Source: Oopsacas minuta
Taxonomy: Eukaryota > Porifera > Hexactinellida > Lyssacinosida > Leucopsacidae
Assembly (NCBI GenBank): GCA_024704765.1
Contig: JAKMXF010000307.1
Location: 394,556-458,555, forward strand
DNA: 64,000 nucleotides
Direction of reading: 5' to 3'
The notes beneath the pieces are model-generated. The model made no database searches and was not told the DNA's origin. It saw only the letters and a program-made list of their open reading frames with translations. Every line of letters begins with the position of its first letter. Within the stretch, counting starts at the first letter, position 1. Below, one piece after another: positions 10,424-22,800 of this stretch. The translations under genes and the position numbers were made by a program.

Positions 10424-11734
10424 CAGGGTGCGGCAAAAGTTCTGTCCCATTGTTTGACAATCAATTATACATAGCTATAGTGGAATAATTGAAACCTTAT
10501 AGGCCCATAATCTACATTGATGTATGTTTACTGAAGTACTAAAGCATTCTCTCTATTACTGACAAATATTTTTAATTAGAGACATGGAAGCCAAAAGGTC
10601 ACAAATTTTAGAAATATTTCGTGCAGAGAAGTCCCCAGGCGAGATTTTGAAAATTCTTCAGAGCAAGAACGTGGGTAGAAAGTTGATATATCGTACTATC
10701 CAGAGATACAAGGAGACTGGAAGCTTGAAAGACAGAGCTCGGAGTGGCCGTCCGCGTAATGTAAGGACACGAGAACTAAAGGCGAAGTTAAAGAAAAGAA
10801 TCGTCCGAAATCCCCAGCGTTCCATGCGGAAAATGTCTCGTGACTTTGGAATAAGCTCTAGATCCATTGGACGCGTAGTGCACGATGACCTAGGGTTAAA
10901 GTCTCTCAAGCGCAGGAAAGTTCACATGCTTACAAAGGCCATTAGAGAAAAGCGGCTGCAAAGAAGTCGATGTCTGTTATCGCGTGCCGGCCAATCAGTC
11001 GTGAACAAAATAGTGTTCTCCGATGAGAAATTGTTCACGATTCAAGAGGTTTCCAACCCTCAGAATGATCGTATCATCTCAAACAGCGTCCAAGACATCC
11101 CAGAACAACTTCGATTCACACCGAGAAGGCAAAAGCCAGCTTCGGTCATGGTATGGGGGGGAATCTTCGCAGACTCCCGGACTAATCTTATTTTTGTTCC
11201 GTCTGGTGTGAAAATCAATTCGAAAACCTATCGTGAACTCATTCTGGATGCTGAAGTGAAGGGTTTCGGTTGTAAGAACTTTGGAAATACGAGTTGGACC
11301 TTCCAGCAGGATGGAGCTCCAGCTCATACAGCTAACGCTACCCAACAGTGGTTCCGAGATCAAAAAATAGACTTCATTTCTAAAGAGGAATGGCCACCCT
11401 CCAGTCCGGACTTGAATCCTATGGACTATTCTGTTTGGTCCATCTTGAAGCAGAAGGTATGCGCAAGTTCTCACGCAAATATTAGCTCTCTCAAGGCTTG
11501 CTTGCAGCGAGAATGGCTGAAAATACCTCAGGATCACTTCCGGCGCGCCGTATACCAATTTAGGACTAGACTCCAAGCTGTGGTAAGTAAGAAAGGTGGC
11601 TATATTGAACAATAATATCTTATTTTAAATTCAACATAAGTAATAAATGACCCATCCAAGAATTAGCTAGATCTGTTAATGGGTTTATGAGAAATTTCAA
11701 ATTAGGTTTGGGACAGAACTTTTGCCGCATCCTG
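10424..11734 (+). mobile_element. Complete Tc1/mariner DD37D (maT-like) element
   Basis: It is a 1311-bp element with inverted repeats beginning CAGGGTGCGGCAAAAGTTCT on the left and CAGGATGCGGCAAAAGTTCT on the right. They match at 25 of the first 26 positions. TA duplications lie at 10422-10423 and 11735-11736. It encodes one uninterrupted transposase. Its terminal repeats differ from those of the CAGGGTGACC subfamily at 8.7 and 36.6 kb. The near-identical ends and intact gene indicate recent insertion, inside an older hAT shell. Confidence 0.95.
10584..11615 (+). CDS. Tc1/mariner transposase, DD37D (maT-like), apparently intact
   Basis: This 343-aa transposase would bind the element's terminal repeats and cut and paste the DNA. 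The N-terminal half has two helix-turn-helix motifs (about residues 5-45 and 68-105) joined by a basic GRPR linker (55-58), then a nuclear-localisation-like KRRK (109-112). The catalytic half shows D147 in FSDEKLF, a WGG block (191-193), D243 in FQQDGAPAHT and D281 in SPDLNPMDYSVW. The last two have 37 residues between them, the DD37D signature of the maT group. The length is usual for the family. The start is the first ATG after the terminal repeat and matches the N-termini of relatives. It has no introns and no neighbours in an operon sense. It is the only full-length transposase here without stop or frameshift; activity is inferred, not shown. Confidence 0.95.
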   Translation: MEAKRSQILEIFRAEKSPGEILKILQSKNVGRKLIYRTIQRYKETGSLKDRARSGRPRNVRTRELKAKLKKRIVRNPQRSMRKMSRDFGISSRSIGRVVHDDLGLKSLKRRKVHMLTKAIREKRLQRSRCLLSRAGQSVVNKIVFSDEKLFTIQEVSNPQNDRIISNSVQDIPEQLRFTPRRQKPASVMVWGGIFADSRTNLIFVPSGVKINSKTYRELILDAEVKGFGCKNFGNTSWTFQQDGAPAHTANATQQWFRDQKIDFISKEEWPPSSPDLNPMDYSVWSILKQKVCASSHANISSLKACLQREWLKIPQDHFRRAVYQFRTRLQAVVSKKGGYIEQ

Positions 11735-11830
11735 TAACTTTATTGTGGTTGTTCAGGCCCAAGTAGGTCTTAGTGCAAAGTCAAAATTCGAAATTTCAGC
11801 AAAAGTTGGGATATTTTTCTATAAACATAT

Positions 11831-12195
11831 TTCCTACTTGGCGCAGCGCAGAGTAGGAATTTCTGCATTGTGAAATTTTGACGGGTATAATTCCCAACAT
11901 AACTCAAAAAAGATTTTTATCGAATTACTCTTTAATGATATGTCGGATACTATTCCAAGGGAAATGTCATCACTAGAATCCAAATATTGAAATAAGTGTA
12001 CAAATACAGCCGTAAGCGCATGTTAATCAACTAGTGGATAGGATTCCTTCTACTCATGCCAATATCGGTTCAAAACACCAACCAACAAGCAGCGAGAAGC
12101 CGAGCATCGAATGCCTAACGGCATCCCTGACTATAATTCAAGGGAAGACATATCTCTATAGAAAAGTATTCCAAAATGGTTGCGCCAAGTAGGAA
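11831..12195. repeat. 15-bp inverted repeat bounding a 365-bp segment with nested hairpins
   Basis: TTCCTACTTGGCGCA at 11831-11845 is exactly complementary to 12181-12195. Inside the left arm a second hairpin pairs TTCCTACT (11831-11838) with AGTAGGAA (11852-11859). Weaker inverted matches (GTTGGGA / TCCCAAC) flank it. It could be a small foldback or MITE-like element. No clear target duplication is visible at its edges. Confidence 0.6.
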
Positions 12196-12787
12196 TCAAA
12201 TTTGAATTAGAAATATAGTAGTAAATAATTGAAATTTTCAATTAATCTAGGAGGTCTGTTCTCAATGACTATACATGGGTTGTAAAGTGCCAAGAAATGT
12301 CAAATTTCACTCATTTGTATATTTTGAAGTTAATTTCCTATATTTTTGATTTTGTTATACAATATTTTAATTCAAAGCAGTGTGAGCAAGTGAAGCATGG
12401 TTGTAATTATATAATAGGTTGAAAGACAAAATTTATATAATGGTTTTCACAAAACCTTTGAGGAAAACAAGGTCATAGAAGTAGTTTATTCGGCGATGTT
12501 CATGAGAGAAGTATCTGAATTGGTCAGGACCGCCAAAATTTGCTATGAGGGCCGCACTTTGCCAACCCCTGGCGTATACAATATGTCTGCAAGATAATTT
12601 GGCTATAACAGTATATGTTGTTGATATATTGGTGAATATTGGCCAAAATGTGTCATCAATCGTAACTGGGATAACACTGGAACCTGCGAAATTAGTCATG
12701 GCAATTTTTTGATATTTTGTAAAGGGACATCTTTAGATCCCATTATATTTTTTGTAACTGTAAATCAATTAAGTAGTCTATATAGAG

Positions 12788-13745
12788 CAGTGTTCCCCAA
12801 ACTGGGGGTGGCTGAACAATTTCGAGGGGCACGTGGGATATTTCATTAGCTCGAATTCATAAACATTTGAGAGATCTAATTTAGCAAGTTGTCAATCATC
12901 TTTGTTTCGTTTGTCCAGTCTGTTTATGGTTGCTTTAGTGTCTGAAAACATATAATATTATGGCGTTACTTCAAAATATTATTTTGAATGGTGCAAACTT
13001 ACTTATGATGGAATCATAAAAACTATACTGAACAATATGCATAGTGTATACTCACTACAGTGTCATTAGTAGGTTAATGGTATTTAAGTACATTTACGCA
13101 ATCATTATGTAATAGAAATTATCTAAAATCAAAATCAACTATCATGGCAACGGCTCCAAAAAAGCGGAAGTACTCAAAAAAAATTATATTAACTATGGAT
13201 TTACCTATATTCAAAATTCAGGAATTCAAAACCCCCAATGTGTCGAATGCAATGAGACTCTCTCAACCGAATCGATGAAACCGAGTAAATTAAAAAGACA
13301 TCTCGAAACTCGTCATTCTGAACATTCATCCAAAGATCCTTCATTTTTCAAAAGGATAGATTTTGTGTTGAAGCGATCAAGAATTGAAACAACAGTCGTT
13401 CACCTGTATTGAAGCTTCATACCTTGTATCTTTAAGAATAGCAAGAAAGCACAAACCTCACACAATTGGGGAGGACACATACTCCCTTGTGCAACGGAAA
13501 TAGTTGAACCTATTTTTCGAAATGAATTCGCCAAATGGTTATCATTCTTCCCTCCTTCTAATAACACCGTCGAGCGAAGAATTTCTGATATGTCGGATAA
13601 TATCCTGAAACAGATTGTGAAACAATTACTCGTTTCTCCTATTAAGTTGTTTTCACTGGAACTTGATGAGTCTACTGATGTTTCATCATGCTCACAATTA
13701 ATGGTATGCTGCCGTTATGTTCACAATAATAAATTTAAGGAAGAG
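12788..13745 (+). pseudogene. hAT transposase relic, SCAND3/ZBED-like, N-terminal part
   Basis: Position 12788 begins CAGTGTTCCCCAAACTGGGGG, a hAT terminal repeat. A start at 13144 gives MATAPKKRKYSKK and, after a frame change, the BED-type zinc finger with CVECNETL and PSKLKRHLETRH (about 13235-13315). Next come DFVLKRSRIE, RIARKHKPHTIGEDTYSL, VERRISDMSDNILKQ and FSLELDESTDVSSCSQLM (about 13560-13720), all in the order of SCAND3-type transposases. Homology stops near 13745, so the catalytic core and C-terminus are missing. It is the complementary part to the relic at 5636-6960 but not the same insertion. Confidence 0.85.
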
Positions 13746-14096
13746 TCATGTTATGAATAATATTAAAGGACTAGACAACTGTATTATGAAAATTGTTGAT
13801 ATTTTGTAAATGGGCTGTCGAAAGAGTTCTTTACCAAATTGATGTAGCAATTTGACAAGTGCAGTTATTTGGGCGTATCATAGTTCAATTCTAAGCCCAT
13901 GCACTATTGCTTCTTTTACATACTCACAGATTTCATAAAGCAATTGATACTAACTTTTGTTCTATCTCTTGCTTATAGATTATTCCCATATACAGTGAAT
14001 TATAGTACAGCATTAGAAAGTAAGTTTTCAAAAACGAATATAATCTGGGTTTACTATAAGAGGGTTAATCGCGGGGAGAGATCTTAGAAGAGATGC

Positions 14097-14570
14097 ATGT
14101 TGTGTATGGGGATGAGTGCCATTCCCAACCAACCATTTATAAATGTATTGGGAGATTTGAAGATTGCTGGGTTACCACTGAAGATGATTACCCGTGCCTA
14201 CGGCCTTAAAACGTCAATAGCGCGGAATAACATTCGGTTAATAGAGATGATATCGGATGAAGATAGACGTGCTACAGTCATGGAGCTAGAAGAGAGGACT
14301 GGGTTCCCAATATTAAACATTCAGAAGATTATGAAAGATGAGCTAGAAATGTCATGGATTGCGACGAGATGGGTCACAAAACTTGTATTAGACGACAAAA
14401 AGCTGTAAAGGTTCAGATCTAGCAGTGATTTACCCTAATCGGGAGTAGCAAAGACATTTAGGATCGAATAGTGACAGGAGATGAAACACGTTTCCATAAT
14501 TACGAACAAGAGAGTAATCTCAAACTAGGCGCTTTTAGTAACTTTCATATGGGGATGAGTTGTATCGGTC
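14097..14570 (+). pseudogene. Mariner transposase fragment, N-terminal half
   Basis: A 103-codon frame contains the second helix-turn-helix of mariner transposases: VMELEERTGFPILNIQKIMKD, then WVTKLVLDDKK. An upstream piece in another frame reads EDCWVTTEDDYPCLRPKTS, the usual linker before it. After the stop at 14408 the family continues with TGDETRF at about 14475, which holds the first catalytic Asp. No terminal repeats or C-terminal half were found. Confidence 0.75.
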
Positions 14571-14574
14571 GGTA

Positions 14575-15573
14575 AAATGTGATACTAGTACAGGCCACTT
14601 GTAATACAAATTTAATGTGAGTTATCAGTATACAAAAGGTATCCCAAAGCCACTGGCGTACCTACCTACTGTCCAAGGATCTTGCCATTTGTCGAGATGT
14701 CCAGGGATATAATTTTAAACCATAAGCACACAATATAAATTATAACAATGTTTGGTGATACACATAAATCCTTTTTGTGGATGACATTACATCAAAATTG
14801 TTAGAATTCATATACAAATATGTGTCAGGGAGATGGTAAGTTTATTTTGCTAGGAATTGAATTCCTGAACCGGAATAGGGTTAAGGTGTAGGGGGCTTAG
14901 GTCGCCAAATTTGTGGAAATTAGCTCCCACTAAATTGATGAAAACAAGTCCCTCAGAATTATAGATGAGTTACGACGATACTTTTCCTGAGATAGAAGAA
15001 TTTCTATTCTCCTACCCGTCTGATATACCTTCAAAACGGTTTAATTCTACAAGATACTGTTCATATCCGTCTATTTTTATTATTCAGTATCAAATATGTG
15101 AAAATTGCGATTTAAAACTATACACTGTGCCCATAATAGTATAGTAGAGTGGCCCGTATTATTTCAAACTCTAACGCCAATCATCACATAAACCCATTCT
15201 CACCACGAATATCTGATACTGAAATGTAAATTTATGCACCATTATATCAGTACAAATCACTTGTTCAATGTGTTAGACAATAATCATTTGGACATGTTGG
15301 TTGACATTTTTTCCAACACCCCAAATTAAGTCGATCTACAAATTCAGTTATACTAATCTCTCTCTATTTTCTACTACAATCAGGGTCACATATTCTGAAC
15401 AACAAAAAGACCGAAAATCTTGTGAATAATGTAGAGATTTTATATTTAAACAAGTGTATAATACAAATCCTATGGGAATAAAATATACGGACAGTCGATG
15501 GATTCATAATAGGAGATAGAATATAATAAACAGGTGTAAATTATTGTCAATCACCGTATTGTAGTTGATATAC
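14575..15573. other. AT-rich spacer, nothing recognised
   Basis: There are no coding frames of note, inverted-repeat termini or RNA genes. Confidence 0.5.
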
Positions 15574-15575
15574 TA

Positions 15576-16888
15576 GGGCATTCAATAAGTCTTGTGGGTG
15601 ATATCATAAAATGTGATACAAACACTATACACATTAATTCACTATATTAATTATTCAAAGTAATCCCCTCCTGCAGATACACCAAGTTTTAACCATTTCA
15701 CCCATTTGTAAACACATTTCTGTACTCTTCTTTGGGGATGGATTTGAAGTACCTTGTACCGAGAGCTTGTAAAGTATTAAAATATTTGCCTTGAAGATAG
15801 ATTTTAAGCCTGGGGAATAGCCAAAAATCACACAGGGCTAGGTCTGGTGAGTATGGTAGATGGGGAAGTAATTCCAACCCTTCTACATCTAAGAAATCTT
15901 TGGTAAGCTTAGCTGTATGGGAACTGGCGTTATCAATTAAAATCTTCATCCCTCGAGTCCGGTTTTCGAGCGGTACTTTGTTATATTTTTTATCAAAATT
16001 GGAAGCACTTCCTCTCGAAAGAAAGTAGCAGTAACAGCCTTGCCACTCTCACAAGGTAATTGCAGGACAATTCCATGACTACTGAAGAAGATGGTACACA
16101 TATTAGGTTTTCTGAAGTCGCGCTAGGAATTTTCGCCGGTTGTTCGTCGCCCCTCATCCATGAGCGCTCCTTATACTTGCTATATGGTATTGAATAGTAC
16201 ACCCACGTCTCGTCACCAGTAATAATCTCTGTTAGGCGTCTAGAATCACAGTTCTCATAAATTTCCAAGAGCTTCTTGGTAATATTCAGTCGTGCCAACT
16301 TTTGATTGTCACTGAGCTTATTCGGGACCCATTTCCCACAAATCGATCGGTAGCCAAACTCAGTAGTCAGAATTGTATGAATTGCTCCCGTTGAAATCTC
16401 TAAACTTGTTCTAACTGATTGACAGTAATGCACTTGTCTTCCATGACCATACTTTCAATGAGTACGATATTCTCTGAAGTGGTGGCGGGTGCCAGTCTTC
16501 CAGATCGAGGCAAATCTGTGACATCAGCATCACCAGATCTGAAACGGGCAGCCCATCGCTCTAGAATAGATCTGGAAGGGCAATCCACGCACAATATCTC
16601 CTGTAACTCACTGAAGATCTGTACAGGCTGGATCTTGAGTATTGTGCGAAACTCTATGTAAGTTCACCATTTGAGGTTGAAATTATCATCCTTTGAAGCC
16701 ATAAATTCAACAGTGGGTATTAATTGACTACACGTAACTATCTCAAAAATTCATAATTTGTATTGAATAAGCTTGATACTTTCAGTAGATGGAGTTTAAC
16801 TATATGGGCTTATAATATATGAAAGTTAGATATGTTACTTGACTAATTCCTAAGATACATCATGACCCGCAAGACTTCCTGACCGCCC
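15576..16888 (-). mobile_element. Mariner (DD34D) element, full length, copy 1
   Basis: The 1313-bp element has terminal repeats GGGCATTCAATAAGTCTTGT (left) and, from the other strand, GGGCGGTCAGGAAGTCTTGC (right), flanked by TA at 15574-15575 and 16889-16890. It is a sister of 59428-60754. The two share long stretches of near identity, for example the 5' untranslated part around 16700-16860 compared with 60566-60730. Confidence 0.92.
15651..16702 (-). pseudogene. Mariner DD34D transposase with frameshifts
   Basis: The start ATG is complementary to 16700-16702 (MASKDDNFNLKW). The frame then passes through the helix-turn-helix and linker (SRSILERWAARF, DLPRSGRL), ISTGAIHTILTTEFGYRS, first catalytic Asp TGDETWVYY (in 15993-16433), second in ILIDNASSHTAKL and third in SPDLALCDFWLF (15698-15949). 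Thirty-four residues separate the second and third Asp. The true C-terminus, WVKWLKLGVSAGGDYFE, is in another frame ending at 15651. At least three frame changes make it inactive. Confidence 0.88.
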
Positions 16889-16890
16889 TA

Positions 16891-19800
16891 ATATACGTGA
16901 TAATTATTACTGGATATGATATGTCCACTTCTGTACCGCTCCTAAGTACTCAGTAGCTCAGTAGATTATGAGTCTGTTTTTATTATCCCTACTAAACATT
17001 TGCAATGGCTTAGTATTGTTCTTAGTGCTTTTTGGCTGTTTTTGGTATCGCCTCTACAGTCACACCGATCAAGATTTAGATAGCTGAAAATTTGTTAACA
17101 GGACTATTGGAATCTCTAGATTCGTAGATCAATTACGAATTTGCTCTCTTAGAAATCCTATTGAAATGATATTGAGTACAGTAAAATGAATATCAAATCC
17201 ATAACTTCTAGAAAATTCCACATCGAGTTCCTATCTGCAATTTTGTCTGACTAAATGCTGGAAACAATGGATAAACAGTGGAAAATGGTAAATAATGTTT
17301 TCCAAATATTCATATCTGGCAAGGTCCCCTATATCGATATGATATAGCTCGAAATTATACAAAATCGATAAATATTCTGAATCTTTGAAAATATCGAAAT
17401 ATCCGAAAAAATTCCGATTTCAACAAGAATATATCTCCGTAGTTTTTTGAGAATTGTCAGATATTAGATCTTGGTTATATTCTTATATCCTATTTCATAT
17501 GAGTTTTCGATTTGCCAATAATTGTAGTGAAAATGCTGAAAGACTTGAATCTCAGAAAATTGCCTAAAAGTGGATATCGGCGGTGTATAAGGGCAGCAAA
17601 ACAAGCACAAATAATAGCATCAACTGTATATTTAATTATAGATTTCTGATAAGGATTAGTTTGTCAGAATATATTTACAGATTCTCCAAAATGAAAACTC
17701 AGACAAGCAAACAATCCTTCTCTATGAGACAAACCTCCTGGAACGGAATAAATTTGGCATCAACATGTAATACGGTCTTCGACAAGCCGGCAACTCTCTA
17801 AAACAGAGGGAAGCCATTTTCCAAATGTATCAGTTATTTGGAAACTCCATTGTGATCATTCCCCCCACCTAACAATGAAAATGGGTAATCTTCCTAATGT
17901 CTTGAATTCGATTGTATTCATTTTTGCTTTCTAGTAGCAAAGATATATCACTAGCACTTTCCACCATTCATTCGTTCTCAACTATATCACAACATTCATA
18001 CATTTACTATTCTCCACCCCATTCTACTATTTTCTACCATCCACTCATCTTTAAGAAATTCCACTATTCTGTCACATCCACGAAAATCCAGAATTTTCAC
18101 TATTTTCACCTTTTCTACCACTCAGTGAGACCGAAATATATTTTCTGTCGTCATACTATAAACGTATCTCTGTATTGAGTTCCGTATGTTTTTAAATTCC
18201 AAATTTTAGAAATTTAGAAAGTGCAAAATTCCAAAATTTGTAATGATGACACTATCTAAGAGACTATGTTGGTTGAAAAATGTAAGATCATGATCCCCAT
18301 AATTTTGAGGTGCAATAATGACATAAGTTTCAACCTTCTAACACGCATAATGGCTGACCTGTGTGAACTATAGTAATTTAAACCGAAAATGGTGATGGTT
18401 GGATATTATTTTGGAAAATTAGTAAATCCTGCTCCAAGACTATAACATACACGAGACAAGACAAAAATATACTTAATTTGCAAGAAATAAACAGTGGAGG
18501 AATTACAGGTTATATCAATTATGGGGTGGACTTACGAAAATGTGTATGTATCTTGCTTAAATTGGCACAAATAGTAGACGTTTCCTATAATTCCTGTTTT
18601 AGGATATACCAGCGCGTTTCAGATTCTAGGTGGCTAGGTGACGGCATATTTATTGTTTACGATGTTCTTCGGGGCTGCTCAAAAAGAATCACTATACACT
18701 TCGTGCCTCTAATAAATAAAAATAAACCAAAATTAATTGAATTTTACAGGTCAACAAATTTCTGAAAATATTAGTTGCCCGAACAAATTATATCCCTCCA
18801 GGGGATTTCGAACTGATTCCGAATATATGTGTTTAGTTTCTATCAGTTCGTGCATTTCGGAGATTCAGATTTCATATTTTAGATATCTTGACAAGTTTTA
18901 TAAGAAATATATGTCATGCCTCCAGGAAATATATGTATACATATTGTGCGAGATGTTGTCAATTGGGAGGTGTAGTCGAATCACCAACCTCACCCATGAG
19001 AGATGTTGGGGATTAACAATATATGACTTGAGTTGTTTATTATTGCGGTTTAGCGTTAACTACCACATGTCTTCTTACCCATAATAATGACTTATCACTC
19101 TCAAGATATACTATATCTTCCACTTGGATACAAGCGCTACTAGGTGTAGTTATCATTTTGATTGGCACTCTTCTTTGAATCTGATTCGAGAGGTCAAACT
19201 GTTCATAATTAGTCTTCCCCTTACTTCGCCTATATATGTAGATTACATCTAACTTTGCAAATGCAAATGCAAAGGGTTTCCTATATTTTGTTTCCTAATT
19301 CTGAAGCACAAAGCACTAAAACGGCTACAATGCCTAAGCTAAAAGTTAACTACCATGAAATAAGCATGTAAACTGCAAAGTTGACTTTACTATTCTGTGG
19401 CTGGCTAGAACTTTCTTTAAATTTATCTTTTTCTCCCTCATTCAATCGCAATGGTACAATTTGTGCCAATGAAGGTCTTTATGGTGAAATGATTCCCAAA
19501 TAGAAGTGTATATTCAATGAGTTGAAACGTTGGTGTTTGTTCTGATGAAAGAGGTGAATTTTATTCTTAGTATTCTTTTCAAGCACCTTAAGATTAACCA
19601 GGATTAATCAAATTCCGCTAGTTTCCTTACAATAGTTATCTTCAGTTCTACTTCATGGATAACACGCATATATGCCAACCTAGTGACTCACAAGGCATGG
19701 GATTTCGATTTAGGCCCCGAAGAACCGAGACTCACAGCTTAGCGGCGACAGATGACATCTCTGTTCACGATTTTGTGGGAGAGACTGCTTAGCAATATAT

Positions 19801-22800
19801 ATTCAAAAGTATCTAGAAATATATAGTAAATAAATACCAAGTTATTGTTCCTGTTATTCCATAGATGGTTCCCTCCGTGCAAGGCAGAACGAATCTGAGG
19901 TTTATGCAATATATCTTGATGTAATATGCCAAAGCTACAGGTTCAGCAAACCTCCATTGATTCAAAAACTCAAATGAATATAACATTCAATAGAATTAGT
20001 GAAACTCAAAATTGCAACACTTTGCATTAATGTCTGTTGATTGAAGGTATCGGTTGAAAATTTCGTTCAAATAATACCTGATATTTCGAGTGAAAAATTT
20101 TCCAGATGAATACCAACAAGCTATGTTGCAGACACTGAAATCGATTTATCATAAAGGTATACCGATAAATCGAATTCTAACATTTAAGAATAAACAAACG
20201 TTAGAAAATGCAGGTCCATACGTATTAATGAGATCCAGGAATAAGTGCTGATGGGGGATAATCATTCTTGGGGGAGATACCAGTCCCCGACAGAGGACCA
20301 GGGATGAAATCCTGGACAACAAGCCTTATTTACGACAACATTAACTTTTCAGCAATCTTCGAATTTCTAAATAGTTTCTCTCAAAAGCGTAACACTAATA
20401 TGGCACTAAAGGTTTTTTATTTTCTATGTAGTACAATTAGGGTCGCCAGAAGCCCGAGTTTGGAAATATTTGCCCGGAGTCTGGAGTACAGATCAAAATG
20501 TCCGGGTTTGAAGTATATTTAATCTTATGAAGTGCATTCTTGGCAATCTTCGTACGTACAACAATAGACAGCACAATTTCTCTAGTATACCAGAGACTTT
20601 TCGCTTGTCAACTCCTAAGGTGAAAAGCTTGCTATGCCTCTGCAACGAACGCTAATGTTGCCAAAAGAATAATATTTTGATTTCCATTCACACCACATTC
20701 CACAGGATTCCATTTGAGGAATATCATATTGGATTCATTGAATTCCTATTTTCTCATAGCACATAGGATTCTCATAGGATGCTCATAGGATTCACTTAGA
20801 ATTTCTTCTTGAGAAAACTCATATGGAAATCCGGTGGAATTGCAAGGTAGAAAACCCATCGTAAAAAATCAGTTACCATTCCCACGGCAACCCTGGTGCT
20901 TGCTGAACCAAGAAGTACCAATTTCTATCATTCAGATTGTGATATTCGAGAATAATGCACCGATACAATATAGAATACCTTGCTTTCTGCCCTGCATTAT
21001 GACATGGCTAGTCTTCGAGAACAATAGAAATTAGATAATTTACGAACTAGTAATATAACGAAGCAAGATTTACTAGGTGTAAAAACTATGTTAAATAATG
21101 GCGCTAATAGTGTCTTATCCAAAATGGTGTGTCCCTTTTAATAAAGCTTTTCTTAGAAGACATTGGTGAAAACTTCCGCGAAAACAAATAGGTAATCGTT
21201 ACCCCTCCCCATGTCCCCTCAAAAGAAACCAGAGACTTTCGGAACGACTATTTGTCCGGGGTTTTTGGAAACCTGGGAACAGTACTTACAATGCGTCATT
21301 CACAATATTTTATGTTGTAATTGTATACATTTATGTGTGTAATATTCTAATAAGTTTGTTACGAATAAGTGATGTTCAACTTGGACAAACGTATAATACA
21401 ACAATTATGTGTTGATTTGTCGAAATACATGAATACAAAGTCTAAGATACATCCGTTGCCATTTTACTTAAAAACAGGCATCAGTTACTACCTTTATGTC
21501 CCTTATACGGTATGGGTTCAGCATTTAAATACAAAAATGTGTTTAGTTTAACTAAGTCAATAATATTCGTTTGTTGACTAATAGCCACGGTCTTACTTCA
21601 ATTCTTGTACCTTGTGTCATCATCTCTATTCGAACGTATATTCATGCCTTAACTCACAATCAATACGAAACCAATTAATTGTGAACATTATGAAAAACGG
21701 TTTAAAATAGTCACATAGATTTATATATATATGTGTCTTTTTATCGTAGCATATAGATTTAAAAGTTGAGAAACAAACTGTGTAATATTACAAAGTCGCA
21801 TAATTATCGTGAAAGGGTTGAAAGAATAAACTAACATAGGCATCTTACCAAAATATCGTAAAACGATACTGCTGTATCCAAGAATACTTCGATATCCCAT
21901 TTAGATAGCCGGTTGACTCTTGATAGAACAAATGGAAATCTAGGTATGAATTGGAAAACACACTGATGATCAATTACATATAAATGTCTGTACCTATGCA
22001 TGCATACATTCCAAATAGCATGATCCAAAATGAAAATAATAGTAAAATAAAGCATAGCATTCAATACACAAAAATATATATATGTAGCTTATAGGGTAAA
22101 CTAGCAATTGCAGGGGCTAAAATATTGTAGTAGAGTTTGTTGAATACCCCAACGAAAAAATTCAAATCTTATATTCTGACCCGAATGCAAGTATTATTGA
22201 TATTTGACTAGACACACAGTATATACGTACAAAGTACTTGCAAGACAGATTGACTTCTTCTACTTTTACCCAGCAATTATATAAACAAATGCTTCAAGAT
22301 TTGAAACTGTAATCAGTTAATTAATTCACTTTTCGTTTCGAAGTTTATAGCATAGGATCTTAGGCTGTTGCCCCACAAATATCAAAAATAGTCGTGATAC
22401 AGTTCCGGGTTTCAGAGTTATGTTGGTTACTATGATGTCATTTTTTGACAAATCCAGCAATAACTTGATAAAATTGAAAGTCATGGCCAATTAATCCTAC
22501 AAACATACACCATCAACACTTTCTTATTCGGAACACAGAGATATGGGCATCATTTTTCCGAAAGGATTGGAATTAATTTGACGAAAAATATTTAGTTCTT
22601 CATAAATCATACGTTTTTTGTAATTAGCATTGGTACAACATAGAGATTCCTTGGGCGAAAATATATTTCCGCCGATAATTATTCTCAAGGCAATAAGTGC
22701 CGAGTATATATCCGGTTGCGTAGCGACCCAAACCATAAATAAATTTAGCAATTTAATACAAGCAAACGAATTGTGCTAGCATAATGTTAAAATTTTAATA

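Larger units (their letters stand above)
10124..12571. mobile_element. Probable non-autonomous hAT shell around the 10.4-kb element
   Basis: The left end, CAATGTTCGGCAAAC followed by GAGGGCCGCATT, and the right end, read inward as CAGGGGTTGGCAAAG then GCGGCCCTCATAG, are both hAT-type termini of the NNCGGCAAAC...GGCCGC class. The 8 bases outside the left end (GTGTATAA) and right end (GCGTATAC) agree at 6 of 8 positions, as expected for an old 8-bp target duplication. Without the inserted 10424-11734 element the shell would be about 1.1 kb with no hAT coding sequence that I can find. The two ends might instead belong to separate copies. Confidence 0.45.

Noticed and set aside
11079-11612. 177-codon frame antisense to the intact transposase
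   Set aside because: It lies entirely within the transposase gene on the other strand and has no motif of its own.
12433-12699. 88-codon minus-strand frame
   Set aside because: It spans the right terminal repeat of the probable hAT shell and has no recognisable domain.
18737-19084. 115-codon plus-strand frame in the desert
   Set aside because: No motif, no start context, no splice signals; a frame of this length is plausible by chance in an 8-kb stretch.
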